Shown: one piece after another, positions 33,012-42,054 of the stretch
Position numbering within the stretch: the stretch's first letter is position 1
How the letters are laid out: every line of letters begins with the position of its first letter
Assembly (NCBI RefSeq): GCF_017874735.1
Contig: NZ_JAGGLV010000002.1
Span: 124,001-188,000 of the forward strand
DNA length: 64,000 nucleotides
DNA from: Paenibacillus silagei
Lineage (GTDB): Bacteria; Bacillota; Bacilli; Paenibacillales; Paenibacillaceae
Reading direction: 5' to 3'
The notes under the pieces: generated by a model
Told to the model about the DNA's origin: nothing
Seen by the model: only the letters and a program-made list of their open reading frames with translations
Databases searched by the model: none
Made by a program: the position numbers and the translations under genes

Positions 33012-34874
33012 TCAGTGGTTCCCCCTTGTGTCGTCTGTGATAAGCGGCAGCTTGATCCGGATAGACGTCCCTTTTCCCGGTTCACTGCGCAGGTCCAGCC
33101 CGTACATTTTGCCGCAAATGAGCTTGATCCGCTCGTCCACATTCGCCAGCCCGATGCCTCCCGGCTTCTCCTCCCGCGCCTGCCCGTCCAGCAGACTACA
33201 GGCCTGTACAGGGTCCATGCCCTTGCCGTTGTCAGTGACCTCGAACCACAGCAGGTTGCCCGGTGCCTTGGTGCAGGAGATACGGAGCATACCGCCGGAC
33301 TCCATCTCCCCAAAAGCATGGATGATCGCATTCTCGACAATGGGCTGGAGAATCAACTTCGGCGTACGCAGGCGGCGGACGTCTTCATCCATCTCAATGA
33401 TAGTGTCAATCTTGAAGTTGAACCGGAACTTCTGTATGCCCAGATAACACTGTACATGCTCGATCTCTTCCTCCACCGTAACCGTCTCTTCCCCCCGGCC
33501 CAGGCTGATCCGCAAGAGACGCGATAATAAGCTGACCATCTCCGCCGCGTTATTGGCCTTCTGAATGAGCGCCGTCCATTTAATAATATCCAGCGTGTTG
33601 TATAGAAAATGCGGGTTAATCTGCGCCTGCAGCGCCTTGAGTTCAGCCATCCGTTTCCGGTCCTGCTCCAGATATACCGCTTTCAGGAGTCCGTCGATCT
33701 GCACGACCATTGCGTTGAAGTTGTCGCCGAGAATATCGATTTCATCATGCCGGCTTTTGGCCTTGTAGCGGACGCTGAGCTCGCCGGACATCACCTGCCG
33801 CATCAGCCGGATCATTTTCAGAATCGGGTTCGTAATCGAGTTCGCCAGCACCAGCGCGGCAATGACCGAGAAGATGATGCAGAGCAGCCCGACGAAGATG
33901 AAAATCTGCAGCAGGCGGTTGGAATCCTGATACAGCGCCGCCTTGGAGATCACATTGACGACCACCCAGTCATTCGTATGCAGCTTCTTGGCATTCACGA
34001 TCAGGCTGTCTCCCTTGTAGCCAAGCGGGAACCTCGTTTCCTCCTGTCCGGTACGCATGAGCTGCTCATACCCTGCCTGTCCCAGGACCTCGCTCACGCT
34101 CCGGCCGATCAGCCCGCTGTCCGGGTACGAGACGAGCCTGCCTCCGCCGTCTATCACGAAGCTTTGCAGGTCACGGTTATTGCTGACCGCCTTCGAGACC
34201 AGCTCCTTAATCACATCCTCTCGGATATCCAGCACGGCAACAATCTTCAGGGGACTGTCATCGGATATTTTGTAGAGCTGCTTGGCGACTGAGAAAACAT
34301 GGGTGCTCTGGGAATTGAGGCTGTCCACATAAGTGCCGTAGCGGGTCGGATACCAGCGGAAATTGCTGCCGCCCTTAAGAGTCGCAAGGAACGGCTCCAC
34401 CTCGGCGGGCGTGCGCGTGCTCCAGCGGTAGATACCTTTGATATAGTGCTTATCCGAGACGAAGGAGATGGACTGTACATCCTGATTAATTGCCACAATC
34501 GTGGACAGCTTCGTCGTCAGAGACAGACTATCCACATCATAGCTGGCCGGAGTGGTCCCATCAAGAGCCCGCAGCATTCCCACAATCTCATGATTGTTCA
34601 GCACCTGCATCAGCATATCCTTGTAGATGCCCAGGCGCGTATCGAGATTATCAGCGGTCTGATTGAGCAGATGCTCCGAATACTCGGTAGCCTTGTCGTT
34701 AAGGGTTGATTTCGAGATGGAAAAAGAAATAATCCCCATGACCACCAGCGGTGTCAAGGAGAAGAGAACAAGCAGCAGCATCCACTTATAGCGCATGCTG
34801 CTCTTCATTTGGATGATCCAGGATAGCAAGCGGAGCCGCAAGGACCTGGCAGAACTCTCAGGAGATGTACGCAT
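33012..34874 (-). CDS. Sensor histidine kinase, YesM type
   Basis: 620 residues. TM1 at about 32-53, extracellular dCACHE-like sensor (54-320), TM2 at 321-345, HAMP to about 398, then His_kinase domain with phospho-acceptor H422 in INPHFLYNTLD, N-box PIVENAIIHA (511-520), G1 DNGKGMD (548-554) and G2 GIGLAN (573-578). It senses a sugar or sugar-bound SBP outside and phosphorylates the regulator at 31349. ATG behind AAAGGGATATAGGGC. Lies 38 bases after the permease gene, in the same operon as transporter and SBPs. Confidence 0.92.
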   Translation of the reverse strand: MRTSPESSARSLRLRLLSWIIQMKSSMRYKWMLLLVLFSLTPLVVMGIISFSISKSTLNDKATEYSEHLLNQTADNLDTRLGIYKDMLMQVLNNHEIVGMLRALDGTTPASYDVDSLSLTTKLSTIVAINQDVQSISFVSDKHYIKGIYRWSTRTPAEVEPFLATLKGGSNFRWYPTRYGTYVDSLNSQSTHVFSVAKQLYKISDDSPLKIVAVLDIREDVIKELVSKAVSNNRDLQSFVIDGGGRLVSYPDSGLIGRSVSEVLGQAGYEQLMRTGQEETRFPLGYKGDSLIVNAKKLHTNDWVVVNVISKAALYQDSNRLLQIFIFVGLLCIIFSVIAALVLANSITNPILKMIRLMRQVMSGELSVRYKAKSRHDEIDILGDNFNAMVVQIDGLLKAVYLEQDRKRMAELKALQAQINPHFLYNTLDIIKWTALIQKANNAAEMVSLLSRLLRISLGRGEETVTVEEEIEHVQCYLGIQKFRFNFKIDTIIEMDEDVRRLRTPKLILQPIVENAIIHAFGEMESGGMLRISCTKAPGNLLWFEVTDNGKGMDPVQACSLLDGQAREEKPGGIGLANVDERIKLICGKMYGLDLRSEPGKGTSIRIKLPLITDDTRGNH

Positions 34875-34912
34875 GCCCTATATCCCTTTCCCGGTATATA
34901 ATATGGTTCAGG

Positions 34913-35725
34913 CTACCCCTTGACCCCCGACATGGCTACGCCCTGGACAATCTGACGCTGGAGCAGGATGAAGACAACAATCGTCGGAATCGCCGCCAGG
35001 GCGCTGGCTGTCATAATGAGATTGAGCGACATATTATTATTCGACAAAAAGGTGGGCAGCCCTGCCGACAGGATCATATTCTCCTCCGAGGTAATCGCCA
35101 GATAAGGCCAGAGGAAATTGTTCCACGAGAGGATGAAAAAGAAGATCCCGACAGACACCATCGCCGAGCGCGTCAGCGGCAGGCAGATACTCCACCAGAG
35201 CCGGAAGCTGCGGCTGCCGTCGATTTGCGCGGCTTCAATATAATCCTTAGGCACGCCGTCCATGAACTGCTTCAGCAGCAGAATACCGATCGGGTTGGTC
35301 AGTCCCGGGAGGATAATGGCCCAGATATTATCGATCAGCTCAAGATGCAGCGCAGTCTCATAGAGCGGAATCAGAATAGCTTCTGTCGGAATCAGCAGGC
35401 CTGAGACAATGAGCACATAGAAGATGCCCCTTGTGCGGAACGGCAGCTTGGAGAACGAGAAGGCTGCCAGCGAGCTAAGCAGAATGGAGATCAGGGTAGT
35501 GAGTACGCCGATCAACAGACTGTTCCAGGTCCAGAGCAGAATCTGTGAATCTCTAATGACCTTGACATAGTTACCGGTATTCAGATCCGACCAATCCACC
35601 CAATCGGCCAGCGTATAGACATTCACTCCATCGGGCTTCAGGGAGGTGAGAAACATCCAGATCAGCGGAAAAACAAACAGCAGGGCAAGCACAATAGCCA
35701 CAGTATTTAAAGCAAGCTTCTTCAT
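34913..35725 (-). CDS. Sugar ABC permease, MalG-like
   Basis: 270-residue permease with six helices. The EAA loop that contacts the ATPase reads YIEAAQIDGSRSFRLWWSICLP, seen as EAAQIDGSRSFRLWWSI. It pairs with the MalF-like protein at 35741. No ATPase gene is in the operon, so a shared MsmX-type ATPase from elsewhere is expected, as usual in Bacillota. ATG behind AGGAGAGGAGAAGATTC. Confidence 0.92.
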   Translation of the reverse strand: MKKLALNTVAIVLALLFVFPLIWMFLTSLKPDGVNVYTLADWVDWSDLNTGNYVKVIRDSQILLWTWNSLLIGVLTTLISILLSSLAAFSFSKLPFRTRGIFYVLIVSGLLIPTEAILIPLYETALHLELIDNIWAIILPGLTNPIGILLLKQFMDGVPKDYIEAAQIDGSRSFRLWWSICLPLTRSAMVSVGIFFFILSWNNFLWPYLAITSEENMILSAGLPTFLSNNNMSLNLIMTASALAAIPTIVVFILLQRQIVQGVAMSGVKG

Positions 35726-35740
35726 GAATCTTCTCCTCTC

Positions 35741-36667
35741 CTATCCGTCCTTGCGGTCTGTAATTTTGAATTGAATCACGGCGATCAGCAGCATGATGAA
35801 GCAGAACACCATGGACTGCGCCGCAGCCATGCCGAACATATCCTTTTTGAACCCCGTGACATAGATATAGCGGATCATCGTATTCGTGGAATCGCCCGGC
35901 CCGCCGCCGGTCATAATCTGTACCTGCCCGAACAGCTTGAGACAGTTGATAATCTGATAAAAGATCTGGATCTTCATCACACTGGACAGTCCCGGCAGAG
36001 TAATGCTCCAGAACCGCTGCCACGCATTCGCACCGTCAATCTTCGCCGCTTCATAATGGTCGGCCGGAATCTCCTGTAGACCTGCCAGGAACAGCACCAT
36101 GACGAACCCGACGCTCCACCAGTCCGTTGCCAGGGTAATCGCCCACCACACAAACCGGTGATCCGTAAGCCAGTTAATGTCTGCGTTGATGCCAAGCATA
36201 TGTAAGGCTGCATTCACCGGGCCGTTCTTCGCATCCAGCAGCCGCAGCCAGATGAAGCTGACCACGGAGACGGACAGGACATACGGCAGGAAGAACACCG
36301 AGCGGATTACGGTCCGCAGCCAGATTCGCTGATTAATAATAAGGGCCAGCAGCAGGCCCAGGATGATGACCGTGGGCGCGCACAGCAGCACGAAATAGAA
36401 TGAGTTCCACAGGTAAGCATAGAAATCTGAATTCTGCAGTATTTTTGCATAGTTCGCCAATGCCACATACTTCTGCATCCCTTGAATGCCCCACACATGC
36501 AGACTCATCCAGGCTCCGCGGATCACCGGCCACAGATAGAACACCGTGAACGGGATCAGGAACGGGATCAGGTACAGAATAGCCTTCAGTTCAGTCAGCA
36601 GGTGTACAGGCTCTGCTCTGCGAAGAGCCGCAGTCGGCCTTTTCTCACTCAAGCTCCGCTCCATCAT
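35741..36667 (-). CDS. Sugar ABC permease, MalF-like
   Basis: 308 residues with six helices and EAA loop HYEAAKIDGANAWQRFWSITL. N-terminal cytoplasmic tail of about 25 residues before the first helix (LYLIPFLIPFTVFYLW). Second component of the membrane channel with the MalG-like protein encoded 15 bases downstream. Preceded by the first SBP gene, all in one operon. Confidence 0.92.
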   Translation of the reverse strand: MMERSLSEKRPTAALRRAEPVHLLTELKAILYLIPFLIPFTVFYLWPVIRGAWMSLHVWGIQGMQKYVALANYAKILQNSDFYAYLWNSFYFVLLCAPTVIILGLLLALIINQRIWLRTVIRSVFFLPYVLSVSVVSFIWLRLLDAKNGPVNAALHMLGINADINWLTDHRFVWWAITLATDWWSVGFVMVLFLAGLQEIPADHYEAAKIDGANAWQRFWSITLPGLSSVMKIQIFYQIINCLKLFGQVQIMTGGGPGDSTNTMIRYIYVTGFKKDMFGMAAAQSMVFCFIMLLIAVIQFKITDRKDG

Positions 36668-36757
36668 TATCTCTCTCCTTCAGTTGAAATGAATCATGAG
36701 CCGGATTGGGACTGACCTGCCTCTGGCAGTAGTTCATCCCAATCCAGTCAGATAAGG

Positions 36758-38068
36758 CTAGTTCTCCAGCACTTCGTTAATCTGTTTCTCCAGCTTAGCC
36801 AGGCCATCCTCCGGCGTCTCGCTGCCAAAAATAATGTTCTGCAGTCCTTCGGAAACGGTGGTGATAATCGTCGTATATTTATCGGTCGGAGGCGCGAACT
36901 TCACTGTCTTCTGCGCCTCGATGAATTCGCTGCGGTAAGGCAGGCTCTTGTAGGCTTCGCTCTCTGTGATCTTGCTGTTCGCCGGCACATGGCCCGCCTG
37001 ACCCCAGATCTCCCCGCCCACTTCGGAGAAGTACTTCATGAACTTGGCTGCGGCTTCCTGCTTCTCCGGCGTCACGTAGGACGGGATGACCAGCGTATGG
37101 GAGCTGCCCCAGTGCGTCTGGCTGCCGAAGATCGGGGGCAGCGGCATAGCGCCGATATGCAGCGATTCATCCCCCAGCAGCAGCCCTGCTTCCCATACCC
37201 CGCCGAACCAGAAGGCGGCTTTGCCGTTATGGAAGGTATCCCATGGTGTCTTGTCATTGAGATCGGCATATTTTTTATTGAAGACATCCATATAGAAATT
37301 CAGCACATCCAGTGCCTGCGGGTTGTTAATGCTCGCCTTGGTCATCTCCGGGTTCAGCAGCTCGCCGCCTGCTTCATAATACAGATTAAGGAACGGCTCC
37401 TGGAAATACGGGGTATTCACCGCCATCGCCTGGACATCCGGCACCTTGGCCTGAATCTCAGAGAGCGTCTTCTCGAAGCCTGCCGGGGTCATATCATCCA
37501 GCTTAGGCGTACCGTCCTCGTTCAATAGATTGGCCTTCTCCAGAATGTCCTTGTTGTAGTAGAACATGTGGAAATGGGTATCCAGCGGAACCGCGTAAGG
37601 CTTACCGTCATAGGATACACTCTTGATATTGGAATCCGAAATCTGCTTCAGATCAAAGCCTGCCTTGGAGGCCAGCTCATCCACCGGCACAATCTGCTGG
37701 GCCTTCACGAACGGCGAGATCCGCTCCACGTGGGCTACCGCAACATCCGGGCCCTTGGAGGACGACAACGCTGTGCCTAGCTTCGCGTAATACTCGTTGG
37801 ATTCGAGACGGAGCTGTTTGACCTTAACCTCCTGCTGCGAGTCATTGTAGCCCTTGATGATCTGGTCCACGAATTCCCCTTCCCCGCCGCCGAACATATT
37901 CCAGAAGGAGATCTCCACCGGACTGCCGCCTGCGCTCTCTGTTGCTGCGGGCCCGTTCGATGCCTTGGCCGCTCCGTTCTCTGTATTTCCGGAAGAGCAT
38001 CCCTGCAGGACCAGCGCCAGTGTCAGCCCGGCCGATACCACACTTGCCAATCTTTTTTTCATCCTCAT
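36758..38068 (-). CDS. Sugar ABC transporter substrate-binding lipoprotein (first paralogue)
   Basis: 436 residues from the ATG behind GAGAAGAGGGTTGTACAG; open frame further upstream has no site. Lipobox LQGC. Solute-binding family 1 with EISFWNMFGGGEGEFVDQII, DVAVAHVERISPFVKAQQI and AFWFGGVWEAGLLLGDESLH. Close paralogue of the protein at 29836 in every block, with differences concentrated in the ligand-facing parts being possible but not measured. First gene of the transporter-kinase-regulator operon. Confidence 0.92.
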   Translation of the reverse strand: MRMKKRLASVVSAGLTLALVLQGCSSGNTENGAAKASNGPAATESAGGSPVEISFWNMFGGGEGEFVDQIIKGYNDSQQEVKVKQLRLESNEYYAKLGTALSSSKGPDVAVAHVERISPFVKAQQIVPVDELASKAGFDLKQISDSNIKSVSYDGKPYAVPLDTHFHMFYYNKDILEKANLLNEDGTPKLDDMTPAGFEKTLSEIQAKVPDVQAMAVNTPYFQEPFLNLYYEAGGELLNPEMTKASINNPQALDVLNFYMDVFNKKYADLNDKTPWDTFHNGKAAFWFGGVWEAGLLLGDESLHIGAMPLPPIFGSQTHWGSSHTLVIPSYVTPEKQEAAAKFMKYFSEVGGEIWGQAGHVPANSKITESEAYKSLPYRSEFIEAQKTVKFAPPTDKYTTIITTVSEGLQNIIFGSETPEDGLAKLEKQINEVLEN

Positions 38069-38122
38069 CTGTACAACCCTCTTCTCCGTAAAGTTTGTGC
38101 GAGGAAAGCCGTCACACTTTGA

Positions 38123-38136
38123 TGTAAGGGCTTTCT
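38123..38136. promoter_or_regulatory. Degenerate cre-like box upstream of the first SBP gene
   Basis: TGTAAGGGCTTTCT, two mismatches from the cre consensus, about 55 bases upstream of the SBP start. Similar to TGTAAGTGCTTTCA at 40031. Confidence 0.35.
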
Positions 38137-38295
38137 TATCTATAACTCTACAGCGAACACCACCGTGCTTGAACCGACAAACCGCCGTTCCTTGGTGAAC
38201 AAACGACAGATGTAACCCGGCCGGAAGCCCTGGCAGGTAGACGATCTTACGCAGGGTGGAGAATCGACAGATCATGAACAGTCGTCTGCGCACGC

Positions 38296-38321
38296 AAAAA
38301 GGGACCTCTTGAGAGGCCCCC
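38296..38321 (-). terminator. Terminator after the BNR glycosidase gene
   Basis: Minus strand GGGCCTCT-CA-AGAGGTCCC then five T, 12 bases after the stop codon. Confidence 0.85.
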
Positions 38322-38333
38322 GTGAAATTCCAG

Positions 38334-39977
38334 TCAATTCACTGTAAAATTGTCAAAGCTGACACTGTTGCCGAAGCCGCCGCGAACACCTACTGTGCCC
38401 GAAGTAAAGACGGCATCATTCTTGTCAATCTTGGGCACCGTCATATCTCCCACATAAACCTTGATGTTTCCGTTATTGACCACAACCTTCATGTGGTACC
38501 AGGTGTTCACGGCAATAGGAGTATTTACGGTCTGGAGAGAGGTCCAGTTATTATTGAACCGTCCAAGCCACACCTCACCGGCAGAGTCAATCCCTGCTGC
38601 GTAACCCTTTTGCAGATCAGCCCCGGTCCCCGGACTGGTCACATTGAAGAGAAGACTGGCCTGGCCTGCATTATTCAGCCGGATGTCTCCCTCCAGCGTA
38701 TAATTCATTTTGGAAGGATAAGGGGTTAACAGCGATTTGTCGGCATTCACTGAATTCAGGTTGTAGGTTCCGCCGCTTACCGCCCAAGTCCCAGCATAGC
38801 GGGCCCACCCGTTGTCATTCGCCGAGAAATCATTGCTGTACGTGCCGCTGAGCGTCCCGAACCGCACCTGGACATTATGCCCGCCGACACTCCGGTCCAC
38901 CGAATTCACGAAGGCAATCTCATTCGCTCCCGTCTGGTACATCGCCGTCCACCATGAATTTCCGAATGCCGGAATATCATTATCCACCCAGGTGTTCCCG
39001 TAATCGTTGCTCAGGGACAGCACGTTGGAATTGGAGCTGAGCAGGAGACGCCCGTCCGCCAAGGACAGGATGTATGGTCCGCCTTGCTGGTTCGTGGAGA
39101 CCTGGGTGCCGATGCCGCTGGACCAGGTTTTGCCGTCAGCACTTTTTTTGGTGAAAATTCTGCAGCTCTGCGTCCCGCACACCTCAAAGGCTACAATATA
39201 CTGCCCGTTCGCCATCTTGGTCCAGACCGGCATCCCCGGACGCGCGCCTGAATTGGAGGGGTCCCAGGCGACATAGATTTCATTCCCCCAGCTGGCTCCC
39301 CCGTTGGTAGAGATCTTCTGGGAGATGATCTGGCTGTACGACGGATTCTCCGTCACATGCTTCTCGCTTGCATACATCACGGCGACCGAGCCGTCATTCA
39401 GGAGCTGCATATGCGGCTCGTACACGCCTTTGTCGGGATTCCCGAGCGCGCCGGGAGCGCCGTTGTTCTCGTCGATGGTGCTGAGGAAGCTCCAGTTCGC
39501 GCCTCCATTCACGCTTTTATACACTCTGAGCTTGTACGATTCCTGCCAGCGGACAGACCGCATCGCCAGCAGAATCTCGCCATTCGCCAGCTGGATAAGC
39601 TGCCCGTTGTCCAGGTCACGCCCATCCTCCCATAGGGTGGACATCAGCGACCAGGTACGGCAGTTGTCGGTGCTGCGGAAGACCTGCAGCCGGGTCCCGC
39701 CCCAGGAGACCTTGGTGTAGCCGTTGTTGTCGTAGATGGCAGCGACGGCCAGCCAGTCTCCGTTCGCCAGCTTGATCATCCGCGCATATTCCGCGCCGAA
39801 GGTTCCGGGTCTTAAGCCCCGGGCATCGGGACCGGCATCGGTGAACGTGTTGATATTGGTAATGGTGGAGGAACTCCCCCACACCACCGGTCCATTCGCG
39901 GCAAACACCGGGATGGCGGCAAAAATCAGCAGCAGACACAGGGAAGCGGACAGCGAGGTAAACACTTTTTTTAACAC
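38334..39977 (-). CDS. Secreted BNR/Asp-box glycosidase with C-terminal LamG-like domain
   Basis: 547 residues from a GTG that lies five bases after GGAGGGG; no earlier start has a site. Signal peptide ends near PVFA-ANG. A beta-propeller follows with five Asp boxes: RSTDNCRTW, KSVNGGANW, STNGGASW, KSADGKTW and SNDYGNTW. The propeller starts EYARMIKLANGDWL, like sialidase-fold exo-glycosidases including GH93 exo-arabinanases. The C-terminal about 170 residues (FSANDNGWARYAGTWAVSGG onward) form a concanavalin-like sugar-binding module. Substrate: arabinan or another plant polysaccharide is plausible; sialidase catalytic Arg triad was not traced. Confidence 0.8.
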   Translation of the reverse strand: MLKKVFTSLSASLCLLLIFAAIPVFAANGPVVWGSSSTITNINTFTDAGPDARGLRPGTFGAEYARMIKLANGDWLAVAAIYDNNGYTKVSWGGTRLQVFRSTDNCRTWSLMSTLWEDGRDLDNGQLIQLANGEILLAMRSVRWQESYKLRVYKSVNGGANWSFLSTIDENNGAPGALGNPDKGVYEPHMQLLNDGSVAVMYASEKHVTENPSYSQIISQKISTNGGASWGNEIYVAWDPSNSGARPGMPVWTKMANGQYIVAFEVCGTQSCRIFTKKSADGKTWSSGIGTQVSTNQQGGPYILSLADGRLLLSSNSNVLSLSNDYGNTWVDNDIPAFGNSWWTAMYQTGANEIAFVNSVDRSVGGHNVQVRFGTLSGTYSNDFSANDNGWARYAGTWAVSGGTYNLNSVNADKSLLTPYPSKMNYTLEGDIRLNNAGQASLLFNVTSPGTGADLQKGYAAGIDSAGEVWLGRFNNNWTSLQTVNTPIAVNTWYHMKVVVNNGNIKVYVGDMTVPKIDKNDAVFTSGTVGVRGGFGNSVSFDNFTVN

Positions 39978-40030
39978 ATAAGCCCCTCCTCTTAATCTTG
40001 AATAGGTGTAGCCTGTTGAACGCACTTATA

Positions 40031-40044
40031 TGTAAGTGCTTTCA
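40031..40044. promoter_or_regulatory. Cre-like box upstream of the BNR glycosidase gene
   Basis: TGTAAGTGCTTTCA has one mismatch to the cre consensus and is 54 bases upstream of the GTG start, in the right position for CcpA repression. Confidence 0.6.
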
Positions 40045-40116
40045 CCAAAGATTCTAAAGGGCTTCCCATGGTCGTAGAACCGATAATTCACCGCTATTTA
40101 GGTCACAATGTTACGA

Positions 40117-41886
40117 TTATTCCCTCGCCTGCCGGTTGATCTTACGAATCTCGTCCAGCGGAATCTTCGGTGTCCGGTCTGCCGTAAGTAGCCCATTCAC
40201 TTCCTGCTGCACATCCGTAACCTGAGTATAGCAATAACCGCAGATGTAAGGTGTATCCTTGATCGCCTGCGTGATGCTGCGGAACCGTTCAATGAAGGCT
40301 TCCGTGCTGCTGACCTGCTCCCCATAGCCCCATCCCTCGCCGGTGTTGAAGGCAATGCCCCCGAATTCACTGACTATGACAGGCTGACCCCGGTATTCGT
40401 AGCCCTTGGCCATCGCGTATTTCCAGTTATTGAACGAGGAGCTCCCGCCAAGTACACTGCCGGAGTCTGCATAACGCGCAAGCAGCGCAGCACCGCTCTC
40501 CTCATAGTCATGCAGGGTAATAATATCGCTGATCGTATGCTCCCAGCCGTCATTGACGATTACCGGACGATCCGGGTCCATCGCTTTGGTCAGATGATAG
40601 ATGCCCTCAGTGAATTGCTGCTGGTGCTTGTTCGTGTAGACCTGCGGAATCCCCCAGGATTCGTTAAAAGGTACCCAGGTGATCACCGAGGGATGATTAT
40701 ACTGCTGCCGGACAATCTCTGTCCACTCCTTCGTGAACTGCTCCACCGCCTCATCATTGAACTCATAGGTGGCCGCCATCTCCGACCAGACCAGCAGTCC
40801 CTTCACATCACACCAGTACAGGAAACGCGCATCCTCAATCTTCATATGCTTGCGTACCCCGTTGTAGCCCATCGCGAGAATCGCATCAATGTCAGCAATC
40901 AGCGCCTCCTCCGAAGGCGGGGTCAAATGGCTGTCCGGCCAATAGCCCTGGTCCAGAATCAGCTTCTGGTACACTGGCGTATTGTTGAGCAGGACTTTGC
41001 CGTGTTCGATGGAGATTTTGCGGAGTCCGAAGTAGGAGTAGACCTGGTCGATCATGTTGTCCCCTTCGTACAGAACGAACTCCACCTCATACAGCACCGG
41101 CGAAGCGGGCGACCAGGACTGGAGCTTCCACGGGCCATTCGCTTCATGGGTCAGCTCTACATCCAGCTGCTGCCAAGACCGGTCGATATGCAGCGAGACC
41201 TGCTTGAAGGTCTTCTCCTGCGTGCTGATCCGGGTCTCCAGCCGGAGATTCGGGGCTGCCACCTGAGCCTCGTATTCAAAGCGGACCGAGCGGTTATCGA
41301 GATCCGGAGTGATTTTGACAGACTTAAGATACGAAGGGGATACATACTCCAGCCACACACTCTGCCAGATTCCCGTGGTCTGCACATAGAAGCACTCGAA
41401 ATTCTCATCCACCCAGCGCTGCTTGCCGCGTGGTTGTGTACAGCTCTGGCTATCCTCTGCCTTGACGGTCAGACGGTTCGGCGCTCCGGCACCTGTGTTC
41501 AGATAATCTGTGATATCCAGTGTAAAAGCCGCGTACCCGCCTTGGTGCCCCCCGGCATAGCTGCCGTTCACCCACACCTTCGCGATATGATCCACCGCCT
41601 GGAAATTCAGCAGCACCCGCTTGTTGCCCAAGGTGTCAGGTAGTTGTACCTCCCGCTCATACCATACATACGGATGGAACGTGGTCTCGCCGATTCCACT
41701 GGCCACCGTCTCATACGTGAACGGAACCTGAATCTTCAGATCGCCGTGCAGCTCCTCATGCCATCTCTCCCGCTCCCCCATGTTGTCATCGTCATACCGG
41801 AAATCCCATTCCCCGTTCAGGCTCTGCCAGGCGTCACGGACGAACTGCGGCCGCGGATAATCCTTGATATAGTGCCGGGTTGTCAT
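40117..41886 (-). CDS. Glycoside hydrolase family 2 protein
   Basis: 589 residues from ATG 41886 behind AAGGAGTG. Three-domain start (sugar-binding jelly roll LNGEWDFRYDDD ... VWVNGSYAGGHQGGYAAFTLDIT; Ig-like domain near 190-290), then a TIM barrel. Acid/base E409 in VPFNESWGIPQ and nucleophile E507 in IVSEFGGIAF. Short for GH2 beta-galactosidases and lacking extra C-terminal domains, similar to Paenibacillus GH2 enzymes of uncertain specificity (beta-galactosidase, arabinosidase or glucuronidase). No signal peptide, so it acts on imported oligosaccharides. Confidence 0.88.
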   Translation of the reverse strand: MTTRHYIKDYPRPQFVRDAWQSLNGEWDFRYDDDNMGERERWHEELHGDLKIQVPFTYETVASGIGETTFHPYVWYEREVQLPDTLGNKRVLLNFQAVDHIAKVWVNGSYAGGHQGGYAAFTLDITDYLNTGAGAPNRLTVKAEDSQSCTQPRGKQRWVDENFECFYVQTTGIWQSVWLEYVSPSYLKSVKITPDLDNRSVRFEYEAQVAAPNLRLETRISTQEKTFKQVSLHIDRSWQQLDVELTHEANGPWKLQSWSPASPVLYEVEFVLYEGDNMIDQVYSYFGLRKISIEHGKVLLNNTPVYQKLILDQGYWPDSHLTPPSEEALIADIDAILAMGYNGVRKHMKIEDARFLYWCDVKGLLVWSEMAATYEFNDEAVEQFTKEWTEIVRQQYNHPSVITWVPFNESWGIPQVYTNKHQQQFTEGIYHLTKAMDPDRPVIVNDGWEHTISDIITLHDYEESGAALLARYADSGSVLGGSSSFNNWKYAMAKGYEYRGQPVIVSEFGGIAFNTGEGWGYGEQVSSTEAFIERFRSITQAIKDTPYICGYCYTQVTDVQQEVNGLLTADRTPKIPLDEIRKINRQARE

Positions 41887-41923
41887 TATAATGCGCACAC
41901 TCCTTAATAACAATATTTTTGTT

Positions 41924-41946
41924 TTAATACAATAAATATGTATTAA
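41924..41946. promoter_or_regulatory. Palindromic operator upstream of the GH2 gene
   Basis: Perfect inverted repeat TTAATACA-N7-TGTATTAA, 37 bases upstream of the GH2 start and downstream of the ArsR-type regulator gene; AT-rich symmetry of this kind is usual for ArsR-family sites. Confidence 0.6.
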
Positions 41947-42054
41947 TTATTGCAGAATCCGCTGAAATGTCAATGGTGACGCCAAAAAGAACCTTCGCCG
42001 TAAGCAGCAGGTTCTTTTCCGCAAATAAAATCTTACATTCACCTTACTTCTAGA

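Noticed and set aside
33011..33340. N-terminal extension of the YesN-type regulator
   Set aside because: Overlaps the kinase C-terminus in another frame; the receiver domain starts cleanly at the ATG 33010.
38069..38293. N-terminal extension of the first SBP
   Set aside because: The lipoprotein signal begins at ATG 38068 with a good ribosome binding site; upstream residues have no such features.
40510..41643. 377-codon plus-strand open frame inside the GH2 gene
   Set aside because: Antisense shadow; the GH2 strand has intact catalytic glutamates and domains.
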